Assembly (NCBI RefSeq): GCF_018446385.1
Contig: NC_056001.1
Location: 11,898,672 to 11,962,671 of the forward strand
Length of the DNA: 64,000 bases
Reading direction: 5' to 3'
DNA from: Zingiber officinale
Lineage: Eukaryota; Streptophyta; Magnoliopsida; Zingiberales; Zingiberaceae
Under the pieces are notes generated by a model. That model made no database searches, was not told the origin of the DNA, and saw only the letters and a program-made list of their open reading frames with translations. Of the stretch, positions 22,463 to 34,154 are shown piece after piece. The translations under genes were made by a program, and so were the position numbers. Each line of letters starts with the position of its first letter. The first letter of the stretch is position 1.

Positions 22463-22875
22463 CACTACAAAAATAATCAGGATTACCGACGAGAATATCC
22501 ATCGGTATTTAATATTACCGACGGATTTCCGACAAAATTATAGGTGTCGGAAGCTGATTTGTCAGAAACGGAATTATCGATGGAATAGCGTATTCTGTCG
22601 GTAAAATTCTACTGACTGAAAATCAACCCGTCAGTAATAACGCCGGAATAGTAGAATGGAATCGTCACAAAATACCGACGAAATCTGTGTTTCCGTCGGT
22701 ATTTACCGACGGAACTTACATTTTCGTCGGTAAACATCGACAGAACTCATATTTCCGTCGGTAAATACCGACGGAATATGAGTTCCGTCGGCAATTTATC
22801 AGAATAAATCATTGGTAATTTTTTTGATAATTTCTGACGGAAGTTAGTTTCCGTCGGTAAAGGAAAAAAATTGAC
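22463..22875. repeat. CACTA left subterminal repeat array
   Basis: About a dozen copies of a 10-bp word close to ACCGACGGAA in both orientations; several form adjacent inverted pairs, such as 'ttccgtcggtatttaccgac' near 22690. In En/Spm the TNPA-type protein binds such subterminal words (family knowledge). Confidence 0.8.
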
Positions 22876-23529
22876 AGAACATATATGTTTTCTTGCTTTC
22901 CCTATTTACAATTTTCAAATATCCAAAATCATCATAGACGATGGCATTATAATCCATTACATACAATCCACATATACAAAAATATAATCCATGTACGCAT
23001 ACATCATATAATAATCACACATACAAAATCCACACATAAAAATAAAATCTATACATCCTAACAATTCATTCTTCTTCATACAAACATATATGGACAAATA
23101 AACAAACATTTATACTATAAAAAGCAATCCAAATCATCTAAACTAAACAATTCTGCAGAATACAAATACAAATATCCATATATAAATCCAAGTTTATAGA
23201 ATACATACCGAATACAAGAAACAAGATAACAGAGAAAATCCTGTCAAAAGACAAATATCAAATGATCATGTTAATATATAAATAAATATTTTTCTATATA
23301 TGTATAACGAATTTTATTTATAATAAAATGATACCTGAATAGTAGAATGAGCATATGATGATATGAAGAGCTAATATGTAAATAGAACCGAACGTGACTC
23401 CTGAAACACATAGTAATAAAATATTTAGAAATGAGCTTATTATAATATCAAAATAGAATAAATATATTATCACGATCTATATATGATAAATAAAAAACTA
23501 AAGTGTAGTTGAGCATACCTCAGAAAAAG

Positions 23530-24900
23530 CTAATCATCACCGCCTGATGGATCTTGAGTCTCCTGTGACTCAAAATGATGTGATGCCTGGGTGAAATTTG
23601 CCACGATCACTCGTATCTGGGCCATGAGATCTTCATTACTCTTGTCACGTTCGGCTCTCTTCTTCCCCTCATCAGCTCTCCACTGATCCATATCGGTCAT
23701 CCTCTGATCCATCAATTTCAATTAAGTGCGCAGTTTTTGATTTTCATGTCTTAAAGACTGCATCTCACTAGAAGAAGAAGAACTAGCACGGTCTGTCGGA
23801 TTTCTTAGACAATCAAATGCAACTTTGGCTTGAGAGCCAAGGTCATAGAGGGTAGAGTTTTTTTATCCTTCCACCGACAACATCATAATAAATCTCATTT
23901 AAAGCGTCGGTGGATAGAGACTGTAACTCTCCCCCCTTGCTAATGGTTGAGATGTCCGAGCCACATTTTCTGTCATTTGTTGCTGTATACAAAAATTTAA
24001 TAACAAATTTAATCAGTATTACTAAATACTAACCAAGATAGAAATGAATAAATGTAATAAAGTTAATAGTCTTACATGTATAGTCTGAGATCGAGAATCA
24101 ACAAATGACCCATTCTTCTTCTTGTGGGTCTTGAGAAAGACCTCCATACATGTGGGTTGTCGGGCAAGCTCACGTTCCTACATTCAAAATAATTTTGGAT
24201 AAAATTATACAAGATTGGTAATAAATACAATGTTTGGATAAATTATACTCACCAGATCCATGGTATGTTCAACAATAGATCTGGATCCTGACGTATGTCA
24301 GGCGGTTCCAGTGCTCGGGTCACCTAGCTCTGTATTTCTATTTGCTTTTGCCTTTTCAACATTTGGTCGCCACCTTTCTATAGCCCAGGTGGTCGTCCAT
24401 GCACTCCATATTGCCTCAGAAACATATGAAGGCCTAGTGCCCTTCTTTCTCATATAATACATATGATCTCTGTACAGTTTAGCATAGTAAGTATTCTATG
24501 TAGTTTTAAATTGCTCTTCTTGCCCGTCCTCCTATGTATATCTTTGCTACAATTATAAGTTAAACATTTAGTTTAAATGAAAACTATATTATAGAATATC
24601 AAATATATTAAATTTACTTACCACAAATTCATTATAATAAAATAGTTTCATCTCCTGGTCTACATGCCTCCATGTAGTACCAGACGCGCAAACTCGTTCC
24701 TTGAATTTTCCTGTGATATATGTGGCAACTCGATGGCCATCAGGAGTGAACCTGCACAAAATAACATAAAGTTATGAGAAATATATTATATATGAACTTG
24801 AATTATTAATAAGAAAAATACTTATGAGTCCCCGACAACTCTAAGGACCTTGTAGCCATGGGGTGCTACAGGCTGCTGCTCTGCTATAATGATATCTACA
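23530..24900 (-). pseudogene. TNPA-like (Ptta/En-Spm, Transposase_24) remnant
   Basis: On the minus strand 24750-24630 reads 'RFTPDGHRVATYITGKFKER' and 'YYNEFV', which fits the plant transposase Ptta/En-Spm region. Further on, 23721-23530 reads a charged helical end 'MDQRMTDMDQWRADEGKKRA' and 'QDPSGGDD', likely a coiled coil. Stops and what look like introns break the rest. Such proteins bind the subterminal repeats and assist transposition. The exon structure is not resolvable by eye. Confidence 0.65.
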
Positions 24901-24949
24901 CAAATTTCATTGCAACACATCATAATAAGGTTTATAAATATGATAATAT

Positions 24950-27900
24950 AAATACAAAATAATATGGAAGCATAACTTACTTGATGAATAATAATGTTAA
25001 TATTTAATCATCATTAACATTTATTCAACATTAATAATTTCTATGTCCTCATCGCTAGATGAGTTTAGTTTAACTTCATCCTCAATGTTGGACATCTCTT
25101 TATCATCTATCTCTTCATAAGTGACATTAACATCTACAAGTAATTGAGAAGTAGATTGGAGTTGTAAATCAACTAAATGTCTCTTCACTTCATCATTCTG
25201 AAATGCATCATGGTTTTGAGGAGTGATTGTGTTCGGCATCTCTATGGTCGAGCGAGGCTTGATTCGACAAGCAGACAATCATTCACTAGATCTTCTTCTC
25301 TTTGTTGGGTATTCAAGATAGAGAACTTGACATGCTTGCTTGTATCCCAAAAATAAAAGGCTCAAACTTGTTGAATCTTTTGTTTGCATTAACCTCAACT
25401 AAATTATAATTTGGATGTATTCTAGTACATATTTTTGGGGTCGGATCATACTATGAACATTTGAACAACACAAACCTCTTTATTGGTAATGCATGATATT
25501 CAATCTCTATGATTTCTTCAAGTCTATCATAATAATCAAACTCAGTGTTATTGTTGTCCATAGATCCTTTGATGCAAACACCAGAATTATAAGTTAATCT
25601 CCGTGAATCTCGTTGTGCCACGTGAAATTTAAGGTCATTAACATAGTAACCAGAGTACACCTTTATTTTTTGGAGGGGTTCTGATGCAATATTCATTATC
25701 CTATCATCTTGCACATTTGATATTCTACGGTCTTTCACCTATAAAAATAATTAACATATAAATTAGGACATTCCTTAATAGGCATGAACTAAAAAATTTC
25801 ACAAATTCTCTAACTTACATATATTTGAAACCATAATGCAAATTCGGTCTCTAACTTTGCAACTATCTCATTTGCATCAATTGATGGATTTTGTAGATAT
25901 AGTTGTTATTCGTACAAGCTGAGAAAGAAGGTAATTATATAAATATTGGAATATCAAGAAAGATATTTAAGAATGAATAAATGTTTAATTAGAGAAGTTA
26001 ATTTACTTTATGTATGGTTTGACCTCTTCATAGTTTAAGAGTATGTATGTTCTTGCAGCATGATATTCATCTTCAGTTAACCATCTAGAAAGCAATGTAC
26101 CCATTGACTTACCAGAAAATTTGAAAATAGAAAGCATCGATGGGTCTATCGGTTGATGAGCATCATCAGAATTTCTAGGATATTTGCGATGTCTTGTTTG
26201 CATACTATCAGCAAAATAATAGGAGCAAAAAGAAGATGCTTCTTCAACCAGATAAGCATTACATATTGATCCCTCAACTCTTGCTTTGTTACGAACATTA
26301 TTTTTTAATTTCCTCAAAAACCTTTCAAATGGATACATCCATTTGTACTGCACAGGACCGGCTATTTGTGCCTCGTATGACAAATGCACTGGTAGATGTT
26401 CCATTGAATCAAAAAAATTAGGTGGAAATATGCGCTCCAGCTTACATAACATAAGAGGAATGTCTGTTTCTAGCCGAAGCATATCATCCATCATAATACA
26501 CCTCGCTGTCAAATCTCTAAAAAATAGACTCAATTCAGTGAGTGCTTGCCAAACATTTTGAGGAAGTAAGTCATGGAAAACTACTGGAATAAGTCTTTGT
26601 ATGAATATATGATGTAGGACCGTTGGGCCGACTAGAAGGGGGGTTGAATAGCCCTGTAAAATAAAACAAAAAACCCTTCTTGAACTTTCAACAGAACACT
26701 TGCATCAAATAAAGTAAACAGAAAATAGAAAGTAAAAGGCTCATAGAGAGTTGACTTGGTTATAACCGGAGAGGTTGTTAATCCAAGGAAGATGTCGTAC
26801 TATTATCTCCTTCTGGCGAAGAAGCCTTTTTATAACAGTGAAGTGCACAACTAGAGAAGCTAAACTAGAGAGAGCGTACAAGTGTTGTTACAATGAGTTG
26901 TTCTGAATTGATGGAAAGCTTCTGGACCAAGACTATATTTATAGCCTTGGTCGGGGCGCTTGGAAGGGGTCCGGGCGCCCTGGGGGATAAAACTTTATCC
27001 CCCAACGTTCAGATCGCGTAAATCGCAATCTTGGTCAAAAATCAAGGTCCGGGCGCCCGAAAGGGTTCCGGGCGCCCCGGACTGCTCCGGGCGCCCCGGA
27101 GCCCAAAGTCAACAGGTGTTGACTTTTTCGTCCGGGACCTCTTCTCTGGTTCAGTCCCGTCTCGGTCCGGTTCTTCTCCTCCGGATCCGCTCGCTTAGGT
27201 GATCTCTGCCATCCGGAAAAAGGCTCACCCGAACCCAACTTCGGGTCTTCTCGAGCGGGCTTCCCTCCGGCTTCTCGTCCCTCGGAATCGCCGCGTGTTT
27301 CCTTCTCGTCCGCCGGCGTACTCATCCGCAGTCTTCGTCCCTCGGACGCACTGCGTGCTGTCCTTCTCGCTAGCTGCAACTCTTGCTCCCCGAGAAATCT
27401 TCCGCTCCGGCTTTCGTCCCTCAGAACCACCGCGCGCTTCCTTCTCGTCCGCCGGTGTACTCTTCCGCAGCGCCTCGTCCCTCGGACGCACCGCGTGCCG
27501 TCCTTCTCGCTGGCTGCGTCTTCCGCTCGACTACCTGTGCTCCTAAGCTCCTGCACACTTAGACACTAGGTTAGAAACACACAGGACCTAACTTAACTTG
27601 TTGATCACACCAAAACAACCTTGGGGTTCCAACACATAACAGTCATGACTTTTCATTTCAAACATCTTTAATCTATTCATATCCACGCATCGAGCCATGT
27701 TTAAGGCATACCCATTTGGAAATTTGATTTCTTTCAACCAAATACATAAAGCATGCTTACCATCTTTGTCTAATGTATAACAAGCCTTTGGAAATCTATT
27801 GGTTGTTTCATCCTGATGCAACTCTAGTCTATTAACTAGTTTCTTTAATTCTTCACGTGATTTTGCAGTGTCTTTAGTTCTTCCAGGCACGTTCATCACA

Positions 27901-29340
27901 GTATTAAAAATATTATCGAAGAAATTTTTTCTCAATATGCATGACATTTAAATTATGTCGAATAAGTAGATATTTCCAATACGGCAACTCCCAGAATCTA
28001 TCATGCAGTGTGGACATGCTAATTTATCAGTCGTGCTCCATCCCGACAACATAGAGAATGCTGAAAAATCACTGATTGTCCATAATAATGCAGCATGCAA
28101 CTTAAAATTAGTTTTATTTGCAACATCATAAGTCACTGACCCTACATTCCATAATTTATTCAACTCGGCAATCAGAGGTTGCAAGAAAACATCTATCTTC
28201 TCTTTGAGATTTGTTGGACCAGGACTAAGTACTGTAAGGAACATAAATTCATCTTTCATACACATCCATGACGGTAAATTGTACGGTGTTAATATAATTG
28301 GTCAAGATGAATATTGTTGCCCTGACTGACCAAATGGTTGAAATATATCTGCGGAAAGTCCCAATCTCACATTACGTGGTTCCATTGCAAAAGAGGTAAA
28401 TAAAGCATCAAGATGTTTCCATGCAGGGGAATCACAAGGATAACACATTATACCTCCATCGTGCTCATGCTCATGATGCCACATCATGTGGCAAGCTGTA
28501 GCAGCAGATGCATTCAAACGTTGAAATCTAGCGGTTAACGGAAAATAATACATCACTTTCCAAACATTTTTTTTCTTTTTCTGCCTTGGTATGCGAGTAC
28601 CATGCTTATAACGAGGGTGTGTACAGATTTTACATTCACGCAAATCATTGTCTTCATTCCAAAATATCATGCAATTGTTTATACAACAATCAATCTTCTC
28701 TATAGGCAACCTAACTCTCTGACCAATTTCTTTGTATTGTAGAAACTATCAGTCATTATGTTATCACCAAAAAGTAATTCTGACATCAATTGACATATGA
28801 CATCGTAACATCTTTATGAAAAATGATGTTCTGCCTTCATATTCAATAACCTTGCAGTAGCTGATAACTGAGAATGACCAGAGGGAATGCATTCCCACAA
28901 TTCTCTTTCACTAGCCTTTAACATTTCATATAGTTGCTGATATTCAGGTGTTGGTGTTTCATCTATATTGGAATCATCAACTGCAGCATTCATCGCATCG
29001 TGAACCATTGATTGCATTGCAATATCATTAGTTAATAATTTAGGAGCAGTAAAAGTTGTGGCAGATGACGATCCACCAAAAGGCCCAATTGATTCATACA
29101 ATTATAGTAATTTAGTACAAAACCATTTCTACATATATGTACTTTCACGATATCCTCATCACGGAAGGTTCTATTCCTACATTTCTTAAGATTACACGAA
29201 CACTGTAACTCAGCATCATTCATACATTCTGGATGACTCTTTTAAAAGTTTACAAATTCTTCAACTTCAGCAATAAAATCATCTCTAATAAATCCATTTT
29301 CTAATCGATTGTACATTCAAGCTTTGTTCATAAACATTTT
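24950..29340 (-). pseudogene. TNPD/TNP2-like CACTA transposase remnant
   Basis: A start near 29337 is followed by the Transpos_assoc-like N-terminus 'MYNRLENGFIRDDF' with a TGA just before it. Then come TNP2/Transposase_21 pieces ('IDCCINNCMIFWNEDNDLRE', 'GIMCYPCDSPAWKHLDAL', 'MEPRNVRLGLSADIFQPFG', 'TDKLACPHCM'), a DUF4218 piece at 26533-26003 ('FFRDLTARCIMMDDM', 'YPFERFLRKLKNNV'), a DUF4216-like piece at 25738-25451 ('YSGYYVNDLKFHVAQRDSRR') and an acidic tail ending at 25021. It is broken by stops, frameshifts and a 1-kb solo LTR at 26613-27634. In the intact family this is the catalytic transposase. Confidence 0.85.
26613..27634 (-). repeat. Solo SIRE-like LTR inside the CACTA transposase
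   Basis: On the minus strand it runs TGTTGGAACCCC...GGTCCTACA, about 1.02 kb, related to the LTR at 548-1427. It has GGGCGCCC-type words (26960-27110), TATA-like 'ctataaatatag' near 26932-26943 (minus), and 3' end 'ttcaaccccccttctagtcg'. Flanks on the minus strand are TTATG and TCATA, 3 of 5 matching. Removing the LTR with one flank copy joins 'KSHDCYV' to 'FIQRLIPV' in frame, as the family expects, which marks the exact insertion site. Frames at 27035-27556 are LTR sequence, not genes. Confidence 0.85.
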
Positions 29341-29619
29341 CACCTAAAACTAATAAATTGAGAATTAGAAATTAGCTTAGATTAACGTACAAACACAAAA
29401 CAAACAAAACAACTATATTATGTTACAGATTAATATACGAACATAACATATATCAAAATTAAACCATGCTAAATAATATAAAATATAATTTACTAAATTA
29501 TACCTGAAGATGTGAAGGTCTACCGGAGAAGAGCAGCAAATGTTATTTGTTTACATAATAAAAATAATTTAGCATAAAATTTATCAAACAAATAACAAGT
29601 AGAAAGACGATCGACACAG

Positions 29620-29900
29620 GCCAGCACAACAGCATCCGGCACAGCCGTCAGCAAGTTGCTGGCGGCATCCGACACAGTTAGGGCTAGCGTTCGGCATAGC
29701 AGTGTCCGTCGCAGCAGCGTCCGACACAGTAGCGTCTGGCATAGCCGGATCACCAGCATTCGACGCGACAACCAGCAGGCCGTGGGCGGCCGGCACAGCG
29801 GCCAGCAGGCTGCTAGCGGCCAGCAGCCCGCTGGCGGCAGGCAATGACCAGCGCCGACCGACATAAAGGCCAGCAGGGCGCTGGCAACCACAGAGAGAGG
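29620..29900. repeat. GC-rich degenerate repeat in the CACTA 5' region
   Basis: Short repeated words such as 'cgtccgacacagtagcgtc', 'ggccagcagg' and 'gctggcggc' in a GC-rich patch between the transposase 5' end and the right subterminal array. It gives Ala/Cys-rich spurious frames on both strands. Confidence 0.6.
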
Positions 29901-30034
29901 AGGCGCCGCTTCAGAAAATCGAAGAGAAAAACGAGGGGAGAGTTGTCTCTTACCGGCGAAATCGGGGAGGAGGAGAGGAGCCGCCGCGCGCGCATGGATG
30001 GAAAGAAAGGGAAGGGGATAGGGTTTAGCTTTAG

Positions 30035-30195
30035 CCGACTTTACCGACGGAATCTAGATTCTGTCGGTAAACCTTATATTTAAAAAAAATAGTTTACCGA
30101 CAAAAGTATATATTCCGTCGATAATATCTGGAATTATCGACGGATAACAAATTCCGTCGGTATATTCGTCGGTAAAGTTATATTTTTTTGTAGTG
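30035..30195. repeat. CACTA right subterminal repeat array
   Basis: Copies of TACCGACGGAA / TTCCGTCGGTA in both orientations next to the right terminus (for example near 30042, 30062, 30112 and 30150), matching the left array. Confidence 0.8.
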
Positions 30196-30249
30196 CCTGT
30201 TCTGTTGATCCCCACCTCTCATGTGGGTCATGCTTTTTGTACCGAAAGT

Positions 30250-30830
30250 TAGTTCGACGAGACGAGTCGGACTGGCTAAGCCAAGTGACTAAATCAAGTG
30301 ATTGAGTTGAAGGAATTGACATAATTGAGTAATTGAGCTGAGTGGTTAAGTTGAAGGTACCGGCGTGACCAAGTTGAGATGTTCAAATGAAGGAGTTGGC
30401 ATAACCGAGCTGAGTGGCTGAGCTGAAGGTGAATGAGTTGAGTGGCGGAGATAAAGGAGCTGGCATGGCTGAGCTGAAAGAGCTGTCATGACTGAGCCGA
30501 GTGGATGAGTTAAAGGAGTTGGCATGGCTGAGCCAAGCTGCTGAGTTGAAGGTGGCCGAGCTGAGTGGCTGAGCTGAATGAGCAAACATGGCTGAGGCGA
30601 TTGGCTGAGCTAAAGAAGCTAGCATGACCGAGCTGAAGGTGGTCGAGTCGAGTGGTTGAGTTGAAGGAGCTGACATAACTGACTCAAGGTTAAGTGGCTA
30701 AGTTAAAGGAGCTAGCATGACCGAGATGAGTGGCTGAGCTGGTATGACTGAATCAAGTGGCTGAGTTGAAGGAGCTGACATGCTCGAGCTGAATGACTAA
30801 GCTGAAGTTGACCAAGCTACGTGACTAAGA
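30250..30830. repeat. Minisatellite-like degenerate tandem repeat
   Basis: Repeats of a core like 'gagctgagtggctgagctga' alternating with 'aggagctggcatgaccgag' fill about 580 bp. Unit length varies around 30-45 bp and the copies are diverged. It yields Ser/Thr/Gln-rich spurious frames (30346-30676, minus). It begins shortly after the CACTA right end, in the DNA the CACTA inserted into. Confidence 0.75.
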
Positions 30831-31045
30831 TAAAAAGTTGATCTTCATCGGGAAGACTCTTCGAGAGATCGAGGTCAATGACTTGACTAGGCGAATCGAC
30901 TCGATAGTTGGCACGCCCAGTTAAATTTATAATAATCAGGTTAGGGACCACCGTATGAACTTTATTTATCAACGCATCAACAAACATGAAGATTATTTAA
31001 GATATGGCAAATAAATTAAAATCATATTTAATTCGGCTGAATCTT

Positions 31046-31157
31046 TTAAGGAGTAGGATTATATACAACTGCCACAACACTCTTCTTTGTGGAATAAACG
31101 TGATCGTATTTCTGGCTAAATGTTCCCGCTCCGTCTACGTCAAGCTTAATGCGGTCC
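31046..31157 (-). CDS. Candidate terminal exon of an unknown gene
   Basis: On the minus strand a good acceptor (cggtgcag|G) is followed by 36 codons reading 'DRIKLDVDGAGTFSQKYD' and 'HVYSTKKSVVAVVYNPTP' up to a TAA. The composition is gene-like and unlike the neighbouring repeats. I do not recognise the family and found no matching upstream exon with confidence between 31158 and 32224, so it could be a gene fragment or chance. Confidence 0.3.
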
Positions 31158-32224
31158 CTGCACCGATCTTCATTTACTACTGAAGAAATCCTGCACCAGC
31201 TTAGCCATACACAAAATTAACATCACATTTGAAATCAAGGAATAAAACGTGTACCAAAATGTGTTTGCTGAACTAAGATAAGAAAACGTGTAGCAAATTA
31301 TATATTTGCATCAAGGAGCATTAGAGCAATAGTATTTTGAATGATAATATAAGTCACATCTTTAAAAAGCAAAACATATATCCATATTTATTTCAATATT
31401 AATATTCATTATTTATAGATTTTATTGCCCATCCATCCATTCATTCATTTATTCAGTATATCTATTTTTTTTTTTTTTTTTACTTTTACGTTTTTTTAAT
31501 AAAATCAACTAATTGAGTGTTATAATACCCATCCACGTTGCACTACATTGCAATATCTTGAGTATTATAATACTCACATTACATTAACACTGATGTGAAT
31601 GCCCTTATGTCAATGCTTTGTTTCTTCTTTATATATCAACTTATTGTTAACGGCTATTTTTACTTTGAGGAACGGATTGAGAAAGGAAAGAAAGTCCCGA
31701 AGGACAAAAAAAAAAAAAAAAAAAAATCCAGGGAAGAGAAAAGAAAAAGGAGAGAAAATTAAAAAAAAAAACCCTCTCAATGGAAGATAAGAAGGAAGAG
31801 GCCGTTCGTGCGATAGGCCGCTGGCCCGCTCGCGCGCCTATGGCTGAGCGCCTCCGACCACTTGCAGGCAACACCCCCAGCTGCCCGCTTGCTCCCGGGC
31901 GAGCATGAGACCGCCTGCCAAGTAAACGAGGGAAAGGAGGAAAGAATAAACAATCCATATGTTTTTATGAAGTAAAGAAAGTCCTTAGTTTTCAACTCCA
32001 TCCTTTCAAGTAAAGAAAGCATTAATTTATACCTATTATAGACGAACAAAGAACAAATGGTAGAAGTTGAAAGGCATACCCCAATCAGCTAGGCACAAAA
32101 CTATAATCATACGCAAACGAGAACAAATTTACTCGTCATAATTGCTAAACATTAATTAACAAAAGAAACGCCAATAAAGTGCGATTAAGCTAGCAATGGC
32201 CTCATTTGTATTTTTATCTTAATA
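31158..32224. other. Intergenic region downstream of the phosphatase gene
   Basis: AT-rich with a poly-A run (about 31706-31728) and a GC-rich patch at 31800-31925. The short frames across it (31599-32049) are low-complexity or uninterpretable. The 3' UTR of the PP1 gene should lie just below 32225; no clear poly(A) signal was assigned. Confidence 0.5.
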
Positions 32225-33576
32225 TCAAATTCTTGGCAGCATAGTATTCGGTTCCCTCTCAGCAGGTTTGAAAATTTGGAAAGAACAAGTCAATGTTTCA
32301 TCAACAATCATCATGGCACCAGCGTTATCAAATTCTCCACAATAATTGGGGGCTGAAAATATCGTTACAAGCTGCTTGTCAGCAAAGAATTCATAGCCGT
32401 CCTCCACAACCTGCAAAAAGAAAAAAAAAAAAGTTTGACATTTGAAGAGTGATTAAAGTTCACAATAGAAGAAAATGTTGGCATTTCACCTGATGTGCTC
32501 TACATATAAGATCTAAATCAAGTCTAGACAGGAATTCTGTAAGTGTATCAGCCCCAAAGGTCCAAGAGACACCTCTATCATTCTCTCCCCAACCTTGAGC
32601 ATCTCTTCCAGGGTCAGCCCAAAGTAAGTCACATAATAAACCACCTTCAGGGACATCAGTTGGTCGAGGTAAAGATTTAATCTGCTCCAACCGAGAAAGT
32701 TCCGGAGAAAGGCCACCGTGCATGCATAAAATCTTATCATCTACAAGAGCAGCTACCGGAAGGCAGTTGAAACAATCACCGAATGTCCTCCAAAGTCTCA
32801 CACTGAATCGGCGTTTGCATTCGTCATAAAATCCATATATTCTATTTATCGAAGAGCTTTCATGATTCCCACGCAAAAGGAAAAAGTTTTCTGGATACTT
32901 GATTTTATATGCAAGAAGAAGGCAAATTGTTTCTAAGCTTTGCTTTCCTCGATCAACATAGTCGCCCAAGAATAGATAATTTGCAGCGGGAGGAAAACCA
33001 CCATACTCAAAGAGCCTCAAGAGATCACTGTACTGACCATGAATATCACCTGATTTTTTTTAAAAAAAAATACTAAATCAATAAATGCCTTACAATAAAA
33101 CAATCATGAGGAATATCACTCATCGAGTAAATGCAAAGCATTCAGAGATTATATATCCGCTTGGTGCTATGATGCTTCTAAATTAACTGCAAGGGAAGAT
33201 GTAGTAGAATGACCATCCTTATCCTGAATCAACACTGAAGTGAAAAATAGTAGAATGACCAGCCTTATCCTTGCCAGAATTCAGGTGACAATTGCATGAT
33301 TTTATCTTCAGATTCACCTGAAGACCCTAGTTACGGATCGTCTTATGTTCCAAAAATGCAAAGCTGTAAAATAAATCGGAAGGGAGGCGGGAGGTGACCG
33401 CAGATCTTTACGGGAGCTTCAAGCTCCAGAAGGTTAGGCTGAGCGAGGAAGATGCCCCGGGCGACGACGCAGAGCAGGTGGATCTCCGATTCCGCAAGCT
33501 GGACTAGCGTCCCCGGTTTCGCTTTCCGCACCTCCAGCAACCGGCTAATGATATCGTCGAGCACATCCGCATCCAT
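32225..33576 (-). CDS. Serine/threonine protein phosphatase PP1 catalytic subunit
   Basis: Three exons on the minus strand: 33576-33399, 33049-32490 and 32410-32225. All junctions are GT-AG and in frame, for 307 aa. The start '[18 protein letters not shown]' matches the N-terminal part of plant PP1. Metal-binding and catalytic motifs of the PPP family are all present: GDIHGQ across the first junction, GDYVDRG, RGNHE and HGG. It also has '[16 protein letters not shown]' near the C-terminus, which PP1 shares. PP1 removes phosphate from Ser/Thr of many proteins, with targeting by regulatory subunits, in nucleus and cytosol (family knowledge). Introns are about 350 and 79 bp. Length is slightly short of the usual 310-320 aa because the N-terminus is brief. 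The gene ends 5' only 578 bp from the stop of the SQD2-like gene, so its promoter must be compact or overlap that gene's 3' end. No damage seen. Confidence 0.95.
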
Positions 33577-34154
33577 TGCGATCGGCGAAACAAAGCAAAA
33601 AAGCAGAGCTGCGCTGTAGAGATAGATAGAGTCTGGGGAGGAGAAACAGAATAGACAGGATGCTGGACACCGACAAGGAATAGCAGAAAGGGATGCGGGG
33701 GTTCCAAGGCATCGACGATGCAGTAGAGGCGCCGAGTGATAGCGGGCGGCGCTAGGTGCTATTGTTTATCGTCCATCGATTAGGTTCCAGATTCGGACTC
33801 GACATGTAAAACAAAACAATACTGAATTAGACGGATAGAGCTAAGTAGAAAGTTGCCAGAAAGAATGTTAACATTGCATGATTTATTTAACGATAGACTT
33901 ATTAAAATATTTAGAATTCATTGTCCCCTTTAAAAAATTGTCCAATCCGATTGTGTGATTCATGGAAACAATCTCCATCGCTTTAAAAATCGCCAAACAA
34001 GAAAAATAATCTCGATTCACTGTCTCTATACAAGCTAGTCTTGTTGCCCTAAATTATAATGTACAAAAAGGGACTAATTATTTGTCCAATAAGCCTATTA
34101 CTCGCATTGACTTCCAAGCTTTTCTAAGACAATAACTGCCTTCGAATTACTTCT
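33577..34154. promoter_or_regulatory. Short intergenic space: PP1 5' region and SQD2-like 3' end
   Basis: These 578 bp must hold both the 5' UTR and promoter of the PP1 gene and the 3' UTR of the SQD2-like gene, since both run on the minus strand. The first 180 bp above the PP1 start are GC-richer, as expected for a 5' UTR. No distinct TATA box or poly(A) signal could be assigned. Confidence 0.5.

Larger units (their letters stand above)
22463..30195 (-). mobile_element. CACTA (En/Spm) transposon
   Basis: The left terminus CACTACAAAAATAA and the reversed right terminus CACTACAAAAAAATA are the diagnostic inverted repeats. The 3-bp target duplication CCT is present on both sides (22460-22462 and 30196-30198). 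Subterminal arrays of TCCGTCGGTA / TACCGACGGA lie at both ends. Two gene remnants are on the minus strand: TNPD-like (24950-29340) then TNPA-like (23530-24900). A solo LTR interrupts the first. Many stops show the element is not autonomous now. Confidence 0.92.

Noticed and set aside
22480..22860. Possible CRISPR-like short repeat array
   Set aside because: The repeats are in both orientations with irregular spacing and match CACTA subterminal repeats; this is nuclear plant DNA.
27035..27556. 173-codon Arg/Glu-rich frame
   Set aside because: Inside the solo LTR; same reason as for 619-1017.
29520..29891. Ala/Cys-rich frames on both strands
   Set aside because: They come from GC-rich short repeats in the CACTA 5' region; no domain is seen.
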